Positions 1 through 10,770 of a stretch of DNA of 64,000 nucleotides are shown one piece after another (position 1 is the stretch's first letter; each line of letters starts with the position of its first letter). The DNA is from Oncomelania hupensis (lineage: Eukaryota; Mollusca; Gastropoda; Littorinimorpha; Pomatiopsidae): the NCBI GenBank assembly GCA_036898135.1, contig CM072522.1:30743755-30807754 (forward strand), in the 5' to 3' direction. A program made the position numbers and the translations under genes. Below the pieces are notes generated by a model that was not told where the DNA came from, ran no database searches, and saw nothing but the letters and a program-made list of their open reading frames with translations.

Positions 1-1
1 C

Positions 2-121
2 GCCAGGCCCTTCCCCTGCGACTACTGCAGCAAGACCTTTGCTACGGCCCACTACCTCAGCGAGCACACCGCCATCAAACATACCAAAGAACACAAACAC
101 AAGTGCAAGGACTGCAATCAG
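2..121 (+). CDS. Gene 1 exon, C2H2 finger plus half a finger
   Basis: Forty codons in phase 0 up to a CAG|GTGAGC donor. One full finger (CDYCSKTF...HTAIKH) and the first half of the next (CKDCNQ). The exon begins before the window; base 1 belongs to the preceding codon. Confidence 0.85.
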
Positions 122-3100
122 GTGAGCCCTGGTCCTGCGTTCAACTCAGTGCATTCTAGTTTCTGTACAGCCCTAGTGTGTGTGCGCGTTTGTGTGTATG
201 TGTATGTTTTGAGAAGGGGGGGGGATTGAGGGGGAGAGGGGAAAGGGGTTGTGTGTTTGATGTTTGTTCTGATGTTTGCCTCCTGTGTGCTGGTCTGTGT
301 TTTATAACACTGAATTGTTTCCCTTTTTTATGATTTGCAATATTTCGGTAATACTAATTGTTTTAATACTTTGTTACTCGGTAATTACTGTATTCCTGAT
401 ACTGTATTTTGATGGGTTTATTAATAACGAAGTTTTTTTTTTTTATTTTTATTACGGCATACAATGTTACCTGTGTGGTAGAGGTGTATAGACTGTGTTT
501 GTGGGAAAGAGAAAATGAAGTTGTTTTTTTATTATTGTAATGTGAGGGTTACCTAACATTATGTTGTTTGTTTATTTTATTAGAATTATTTTTAAAAAAA
601 TGGATTGTTTTGCTAAGACATAATATGCTGTATTTAATTCTCCATCGTGGGTAATATAAAGTTTTTTATTGACATAAAGATATCTTGGCTTGTGTATAGA
701 TTTCTTCACTGTATTTAATTCTCCATCGTGGGTAACATAAAGATGACTTGACTTGTATAGATGGGTTGAAGGGTTGGAGTAAGAAGGGAATCCCTCCTCG
801 TGGGTTTGGGTGCGTAGAGTGGCAGATGAGATGAGGAAGGATGGAGATGAAGATGGAAATAAACAAAACCACACGGGACAAGGCATTGTCGATATGTCAC
901 AACGGTTCGCTATTATTGATTTGAACCAAATCCTCCAAATAAAGGAAAAATAGAAGATAATCTCTGAAACAATCAAATAATACAAAGGTATAAGCTAAAT
1001 AAAAATTAAAAAATTCGAATAGTTAAACCCTTACTACAATTTCAAATGCAAACGAAATGGTGTGCATAACATGTTATCAATATTCCAGAAATAAATACTT
1101 TGAGCCACCATTATAATTAATTCCCTACATTATCGCTCATATCAAAATGATATGATAAACACTGTACATATTTAATATCGAAATATAAATATGAACAAGG
1201 GAACCTAAATTATCATGAACAAGAATAACCGAATAATCAAAGTAGATATATTCAAAGTAACACTAAACATAACAGTGAATGAAGTTGTCACTGGCACATT
1301 CATATGGCTCAACATTCTTCACTAACAAATGGCAAAACTATTTTTTGCAAATGTATTAATTATTACAAATACATTATCAATATTACAAAATAACTGATCA
1401 TATTATACAAAATGAATAGCTTACATTGTCAGTGAGATGAAAGGTTTACAAAGTATTTCCAACACAAAACGTTGCACAAATGCGTCTGTTCCCAACAAAA
1501 TACATGAAAGAGCGATAATTACTAGTGAACGCGTTTCAAATATGCAGCAAAATGCGCAGACCAAAATCACGTGAAACTAACAAGGGAAATAACTCAATAA
1601 AATACAATTTCTTTACCATATATGATTACGTCCCATTAAAAACCAATCATATTATCATTCCATACTATTATTCGTCATATGTTAAGTGATTAACATACAC
1701 TTGCAAACATACATACATATGCATAAAACATGACTCTGCCACAGATATCTATTTCTCCACTGTATTTAATTTACCATCATAGGTAATATAATACTAGTAG
1801 TAGTAATATAATACAAAATGTCTGGACTTAATACTGGATACTATATGCGCGCGCTCCTCCAAAGTACCAATCAGGTTCAAAGCGCGGGGGTCTGTACCAA
1901 CATACACGTTCACGTTTTTTACCCACTCTCACATACACAACAAACACATCTATCACTCAAACGTGTAGTGTAAAGACAGGGAGATCGTTAAAAAAACACG
2001 GAAAAGAAATTGACTTTTTATTTTTTAAATTGTTATATTGACTGCCTTCAATACAATTATTTAAGGGAGCGAGGAAACTGAAGCACCCGGAGAAAACCCT
2101 CGGTGACTTGAGTAGTCTTGTATTTAAGTCATATTATAAGTTCACCTCTTGCGGGAATCGAACCCATGACCTTTGGCATAAGAAATCCGCTCACTTCCAA
2201 ACTGACCTACCAGGCCTCCTTGTGACCTCACTTTCATTGGATTGTTTGACAAGACATGATAAATGAACTATTATATAGTTAATTCTCTTAAGGGTAATAA
2301 ATATTTCTTGACTTGACTTCATTGGATTGTTTTGCTAAGAGTTCCTTCGGAAGAGAGTATAAACTGAGGTCTAGTTTGTCCATGCACGCATTCGGTCGCT
2401 TGGACTTTAAAGCTCCTGATGCTCACGTCCTAGACTGATGAGTGCCGGCTACACAAATACACCCAGCACACACTAGGTCCCTTCTCCCCATCTCTGGGTC
2501 ACCCAGGATTGTGCTCAGTGGTCTGGGTGCCAGTCATTTTCGCCCAAAGGTTGCAGGTGGGCGCATCAGGCAACTTGAGTTAGATAATGTATGGACCAGC
2601 AGTTAGATAATGTATGGACCAGCAATTAGATCATGTATGGACCAGCAGTTAGATCATGTATGGACCAGCAGTTAGATCATGTATGGACCAGCAGTTAGAT
2701 CATGTATGGACCAGCAGTTAGATAATGTATGGACCAGCAGTTAGATAATGTATGGACCAGCGCCTTGATAATGTATGGACCAGCAGTTAAATAATGTATG
2801 GACCAGCAGTTAGATAATGTATGGACCAGCAGTTAGATAATGTATGGACCTGCAGTTAGATCATGTATGGACCAGCAGTTAGATCATGTATGGACCAGCA
2901 GTTAGATCATGTATGGACCAGCAGTTAGATAATGTATGGACCAGCAGTTAGATAATGTATGGACCAGTAGATAATGTATGGACCAGCAGTTAGATAATGT
3001 ATGGACCAGCGCCTTGATAATGTATGGACCAGCAGTTAGATAATGTATGGACCAGCAGTTAGATAATGTATGGACCAGCAGTTAGATAATGTATGGACCA

Positions 3101-6100
3101 GCAGTTAGATAATGTATGGACCAGCAGTTAGATAATGTATGGACCAGCAGTTAGATAATGTATGAACCAGCAGTTAGATAATGTATGGACCAGCAGTTAG
3201 ATAATGTATGGACCAGTAGATAATGTATGGACCAGCAGTTAGATAATGTATGGACCAGCACCTTGATAATGTATGGACCAGCAGTTAGATAATGTATGGA
3301 CCAGCAGTTAGATAATGTATGGACCAGTAGATAATGTATGGACCAGCAGTTAGATAATGTATGGACCAGTAGATAATGTATGGACCAGCAGTTAGATAAT
3401 GTATGGACTAGTAGATAATGTATGGACCAGCAGTTAGATAATTTATGGACCAGCAGTTAGATAATGTATGGACCAGTAGATAATGTATGGACCAGCAGTT
3501 AGATAATGTATGGACCAGCAGTTAGATAATGTATGGACCAGCAGTTAGATAATGTATGGACCAGTAGATAATGTATGGACCAGCAGTTAGATAATGTATG
3601 GACCAGTAGATAATGTGTGGACCAGCAGTTAGATAATGTATGGACCAGCAGTTAGATAATCTCGCTCAAATCGTGGTGGAGGCCTCGCTATCATTTACAG
3701 AAACAGTCTGTCCCGTCACCTTGGCTTCATCACAGACTTCGCATTCACTCACTCGTCCTTTGAAGCTGTTCACCTCAGTTTGTCCGTCCCACAGCAGAAC
3801 ATTCACTTCATATGCATATATCGCACCTTTCCAAGCAAGAAGAATAAATTAACTGATGCAATTTTTCACCAAGAATTTCCAGTCCTGCTCGATTATTGCA
3901 ACACACTGTCAGGAACATACATAGTTTTAGGAGACATTAACTTTCACTTTGACCAACCCCAGCAACCTTCCACCGCAAAAATGATTGAACTTTTAGATCA
4001 GTTTAGTCTTTCTCAGTCAGTCACAGAACCCACCCACAGCCGTGGTCACATCATAGATTGGGTTATGCATAGGCCTCAGGATAATGTGGTTAGATCAACT
4101 TCAGTCACCCAGGAATTAACATCTGACCATTTCTGTGTCGTGTGCGAACTAAACGTCGCAGCCCCCCCTCCTCCCCCCATGTTCAGGGAGGCTCGCAGCC
4201 TGCGTACCATGGATAGGGATGCTTTCAAGCAAGAGCTTACCGCTAAAGTGACCCCAGAACTCTGCCCCACTGTGGATCAGCTGAATAGTACACTTCATGC
4301 GGTGCTTGATCGGCACGCCCCCGTGGCCCAGAAAAAGGTCAAGGCAACACGCTCAGCACCCTGGTACGAGTCTATCAAGGACGAGCTCTCCGAGGCGAAG
4401 AAACACCGACGCAAAGCAGAGAAAAAGTGGCTTAAATCGGGTTTAGAAGTCAGCAAGCAGATTTTCATCGCTGCAAAAAAACGGGTCACTAAAATAGTCC
4501 AGACTGCCAAAACCCGGTATTTTAGCGACAGAATTAGCAGCAGCGAAACTTGTAAACAGTTGTTCAACATTTGCAATCAGCTAAGGGGTAAGAGCAATGC
4601 AACATCACTCCCATCCACGCATCCACCATGTCAGCTACCAGATGTATTTTGTAATTATTTCACACAGAAAGTGGCTGACATAAGGGACGCTCTTGACAGC
4701 CATGAGATCCCACTCATTAACCCATTCTCACCTTCCCTCACTACCGCAAAAATGGAAGTTTTTCAACCAGTAACAGAGCAAGAAGTCAAGAAAGTCATCT
4801 TAAGCTCAAAACCAACATCTTGCTCTCTTGACCCCATTCCTACCCCCATGTTGATAGAGAATCTTGACCCTCTACTCCCGACCATTACCCACATTATCAA
4901 CGAGAGTCTGTCCTCTGGTGTTGTTCCGTCTGTGCTCAAAACGGCTGTCATCAAACCCCTCCTTAAAAAGCCAAGTTTAGACAAAAATAATCTAAAGAAC
5001 TATAGACCTGTTTCAAACCTCTCCTTCCTGTCCAAAGTCATAGAAAAAATTGTTCTCAAACAACTGTTTGCCTACCTATATGATAACGCTTTACTTTGCC
5101 CCAACCAGTCTGCCTACCGACCCTTCCACAGCACTGAGACAGCCCTCCTAAAGGTAACCAACGACCTGTTGCTGGCCTTAGATAATGGTAACGTCTCCGT
5201 TCTCACCTTACTAGACCTCTCAGCCGCTTTTGACACAGTCGACCACCACATTCTCTTTAACACTATTCAACACTACTTTGGAATCTCCGGCTCGGTCCTG
5301 GCTTGGTTCCACTCATATCTTTCCGACAGATCACAAGCAGTCACTGTCGACGGCTGTTTCTCCAGCACAGCAGACTTGGTGTGCGGCGTGCCTCAGGGTT
5401 CCGTTTTAGGGCCGGTGTTATTCACTCTGTACACCAAGCCACTGCTTCTCCTGCTTAGAAAGCATGCTGTTGAGAGTCAGTCATTTGCAGACGACACACA
5501 ACTTTATAAATCCACAGCCCCCTCTCTCATTAATTCCACTGTTCAGACTTTGGAGAACTGCATCACAGACATTAAGTCATGGATGACACGCAACAAGCTT
5601 AAGCTTAATGACGACAAAACCGAAGCCCTCCTCATTCACAAGCACAACACCTCCTCCTCACTCCCGCCTCTCCCAACATCGCTTACGGTAGGGACAACAA
5701 ACATTCAGTTCTCATCCTCAGCAAGAAATCTCGGCTACATTCTCTCCGATGACCTGTCCCTCAACTACCACATCTCCAACATCTGTCGCTCTGCATACAC
5801 GGCCATACGCCAAATCAGCTCCTTTCGCCACTATCTTACGCTCACTGCCACCAAAACCCTAGTCTGCGCTCTCGTCCTTTCTCGTCTTGACTATTGCAAC
5901 TCTCTCCTCGCTGGCTCCCCAAAACACATCATTGACAAGCTACAAAAGGTTCAGAACTCAGCAGCTAGACTAGTATTCCGAGCTAAGAAACGCGATCACA
6001 TCACACCTCTACTACATTCCCTTCACTGGCTTCCTGTGCAAGCACGCATAGAGTACAAACTCTCTGTTCTCTGTCACAACTTCTTCACAGATTCTTGTCC

Positions 6101-9100
6101 CTCCTACCTTGCTGATCTACTGTCTGTCTACTCCCCTTCACGCACTTTAAGATCTTCTGCCGACACTCGCACACTCAAGGTTCCCGTCACCCGCACTAAG
6201 ACATACGGCCAACGTGCATTCGCTTACTCCGCACCTAAGCAGTGGAACTCCCTTCCCTCCCATATCCGCAACATACAATCAACACAAGCATTCAAAAAGG
6301 CCCTCAAAACCCACCTCTTCAAACTTCACTATTCAGAATGATCTGTATCCCGCTGCCATTCTCTCCTCTTTGTCTCTGTCTGATCCGTAAGTGTATACAC
6401 GGCTGTACATATTTATACTGTTTTTCCTCCTGGGCCTAACCGGGCATATAAATAGCTGTGAATATGATTTTGCTATTCTATTTGTCTTTTCTGTCATTTG
6501 TGTACATAGTTGTAAATTGTAATTTGTGTACATAAGTGTAAATAATATTTTGTACCCTTACTGTTCTGTCTTTTGGTGTATTGTAGCGAAAGCGATGTTT
6601 TATAGAGTGCATGTACTTATATGTAATGACTATGTAAAGCGTGGTGAGTCTGGTCATAGGCTGGAGTACCCGCTATATAAAAATCCGTTATTATTATTAT
6701 TATTATTTTATAATGTATGGACCAGCAGTTAGATAATGTATGGACCAGCAGTTAGATAATGTATGGACCAGTAGATAATGTATGGACCAGCAGTTAGATA
6801 ATGTATGGACCAGCGCCTTGATAATGTATGGACCAGCAGTTAGATAATGTATGGACCAGCAGTTAGATAATGTATGGACCAGCAGTTAGATAATGTATGG
6901 ACCAGTAGATAATGTATGGACCAGCAGTTAGATAATGTATGGACCAGTAGATAATGTATGGACCAGCAGTTAGATAATGTATGGACCAGCAGTTAGATAA
7001 TGTATGGACGAGTAGATAATGTATGGACCAGTAGATAATGTATGGACCAGCAGTTAGATAATGTATGGACCAGCAGTTAGATAATGTATGGACCAGCAGT
7101 TAGATAATGTATGGACCAGCAGTTAGATAATGTATGGACCAGTAGATAATGTATGGACCAGCAGTTAGATAATGTATGGACCAGCAGTTAGATAATGTAT
7201 GGACCAGCAGTTAGATAATGTATGGACCAGTAGATAATGTATGGACCAGCAGTTAGATAATGTATGGACCAGTAGATAATGTATGGACCAGCAGTTAGAT
7301 AATGTATGGACCAGCAGTTAGATAATGTATGGACCAGCAGTTAGATAATGTATGGACCAGCAGTTAGATAATGTATGGACCAGCGCCTTGAGCAGGACAA
7401 TCGCTGTATAAGATTGATTACATTTTAATTACATTAATTAATTACATTCATGAGACAAATTGCGTAGCGGTCTTCAAAAAAAGTTACAATCCATAGTCAG
7501 TCAGGTTCGTCTTTGTTGAATGTGGTGCTGAAAAAAAAAGCCATTCATTTCAGCTCATATGACAAAAAAGGAAATAACCCGCTATCAGTGGACCCAGATG
7601 AATGGTACTATACTGCGCTATGTTTGTGGTGACAGCCACCTAAAGGGTCTTTATTGTCCATTGTGGGTAATATAAAGGTTTGTTGACTTGACTTGACTTG
7701 ACTTGAGGTGTAAGGTGTTGCCTGTGTGTGTTTGTCAGACCTTTCTGAAGACTCGTGACCTGCGAGAGCACCGTGTGGTGCACACTGGGGACTGGCATGT
7801 TTGTCAGCTCTGTGGCAAGAAGTTCCCCTCCAAGCAGCGGCTGGAGCAGCACAGGAAGACGCACCTGGCCAAGAAGACTCGAACCCAGCACGTCTGCGAG
7901 CTGTGCGGCAAAGCCTACATGACGGAGTTTCACCTCCGAAACCACACTCTGTCCCATTCAGGTATTCCTGCCATTCTTTTTTTCTTTAAAAAAAAAAAAT
8001 ATATATATATATATATTTTAAAATTATTTTTTAGGTTTTAGTCATATTATGTGTTCTGTGCTTGTATTAATTCTTTCTTGGTTGTATTGCATTGTATGAT
8101 ATGATATTATACTGTATGGTATTGTACTGTATAGTATTATACAGTATTGTAGCAATACCACATGAATTTTTATTATTGTAATATTGGTATCAAATTAAAT
8201 GCCATTGAATAGATCTGTTTTGTTAGAACAAGAATCACTTTGAATTTTTAAAATATGTTTATTAGTTCCAAAGATATGCGCATTTAAGTTAGGAAAAAAT
8301 GAGCCCAAAAAGTGAACTACTAATAGAAGGCCTGAGTGGCACCGTATCACGGAGTTTAATCGTAGCGTGACTGCGTCACCCAAAGCATGCGGTACCTCGC
8401 CTTGTTGAAGCCACGATTCAAAATCTGACACAAACTAAGTTTTTAACTCAAGGCTCGTTTGTTTTTACATATAATCAATAAACAAGTAGACAGTAATAAA
8501 TAATTACTTATTCCGCGTGTGCGATGACAATTTCCGCGGGTTAAAAGGATGCCATTTTTGAAAAAATCGAAGAAAACTTTAACAACTTGTTGCACTTGCA
8601 CTATTCAACGTAGAGAGAAAATAAAACCTGCGGGAAATCCCGGAACAAAGCCTCTGTTTGGTTGCCAAAAATAACACGGATGTGAATAAATTTAGCGCAT
8701 GCGCAAGTCATCGGAATATCGCAAGTGCGACTCTCGTAAGTCCATTCTGCTAAACTTGTTTTTCGATCAAACTTCCGCAATCTCACATCGATTACTCATA
8801 TATTATATATATTTCAATAAAAAAAAATTACGGAGAATTGTAAAGCACATTGTTACGATTATTTTAAGCTATAATATGACAATGTTTATCTATATATATA
8901 AATTGCTTAGCCGGAAGTCCTTCTTCGCCACTACTATAAAGTTTGTCTCCTATGGACGCTGATCTGGCCAGGTGCTGGAGGCCGCTGATTGGCCTGCTGT
9001 GTGCTCAAAACCCACCAAATCGTTATAGCCGACATTTCCTTACCGAACATGTAACCGTTTCTGAGATAAATAAATAAACAAAATGTCCACAAACTGCAAT

Positions 9101-9337
9101 AGCCTCATTCCGCGCGCTTCCATTAAAAATCAAATTGAGGTTTCAGCATGTTTTCCCATATAGACCAAAAAATTTATTGTTTTTGTACGAAGCATAGATA
9201 GCTCAGTTGGTAACACTTTCGCCTACCGTTTAGGGCGACCCAAGTTCGAATCCGACGTGGGCTATATTTGTTTTTATGTTTTTTTTTCCCACTACAATAT
9301 GGATATTTTTCTTTTTAATTTAGGCTTTTTACCTTTA

Positions 9338-9386
<49 letters not shown>

Positions 9387-9432
9387 TATAAACTAATAAT
9401 AATTATTATTATTTGTATTATTCTATATTCAA

Positions 9433-9486
<54 letters not shown>

Positions 9487-10702
9487 TACTACTACTACTA
9501 CCAAGGATCGGGATGGGGTGGTACGTGTAGGTAAAAGGGGGCTACGGGTAGGTTTAAAGGGGCATGGGTAGGCATAACGGGGATACGGGTATATATAAGG
9601 GGGTACGGTGATGGTCGATTCCTTTGATGTATGATGAGGGCTTTATAGCCCAATTTTATTGTCCTTAACGCTCATGCAATAGGACGTTAAGCATCGTTTT
9701 TCGTTCGTTCGATTCCTTTTATCCATACCTGCGAAACGATCAACGGGGAAGTATCAAGGAGGGTACAGGTAGGAACCAAGGGGGTATGGAAGGTATCAAG
9801 GGGGTATGGGGAGGTATCAAGTGGGTTCGGGGAGGTATCAAGGGGGTATGATGAGGCATCATGGGGGGGGGGGACGGGGAGATATCAGGGGGGGTATGGT
9901 GAGGTATCAAGGGGGATATGGGGAGGTATCATCGTCCAAATGAAACTCGCAGACAAAAGTTCTCTCTGTCTACATTTTAAACAGCATCATGTGTACCCTG
10001 GCAAGCCAGGGTACAAAAACCACTAGTTTAAAATAAATAGCTGTTTAGATCACTTTTCTGAGTGAAGTGGAAAAATCGTAGTTTTCACCGCGCTTCTATG
10101 CTGCAGGTGGCATTGCTAAGTATTGTACTGAATGGTATTGTACTGAATGGTATTGTACTGTATGGTATTGTATTGTATTGTACTGTATAATATTATACGG
10201 TATTGTACTGAATGGTATTGTATTGTATGGTATTGTACTGTATAGTATTATACAGTATTGTACTCAATGGTATTGTATTGTACTGTATAATATTGTACTC
10301 TATAGTATTGTATTGTATGGTATTGTACTGTATAATATTGTACTGTGTGGTACTTAATGGTATTGTATTGTATTGTACTGTATAATATTGTACTGTATGG
10401 TATTGTATTGTATGGTATTGTACTGTATAATATTGTAATGTATGGTATGGTATGGTACTGTATGGTATTGTATGGTATTGTAGTGTTGTTATCATCATCA
10501 TTAGCAGCAGCACGAGAAGCTATATGTGCGTCCTCAACATCCTCATCATCAATTTCGTTGTCAGCATTATCACATCGGCAGCAGCGTTGCTGTCATTTGT
10601 CTTCTTCATCATAACCGTTAAAAAAATGTATTATCACTGTCATGACTCATGGTCATCATTATCTACATTATAATGTTGTCAGTCGTGTTGGTTTAGTTAC
10701 TG

Positions 10703-10770
<68 letters not shown>

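Noticed and set aside
2578..7391. Regular short repeats that might suggest a CRISPR array
   Set aside because: Units follow each other without unique spacers and the DNA is clearly eukaryotic; it is a minisatellite.
9187..9258. Functional tRNA gene
   Set aside because: Boxes A and B are present, but the D, T and acceptor stems do not pair; kept only as a tRNA-like pseudogene or SINE head.
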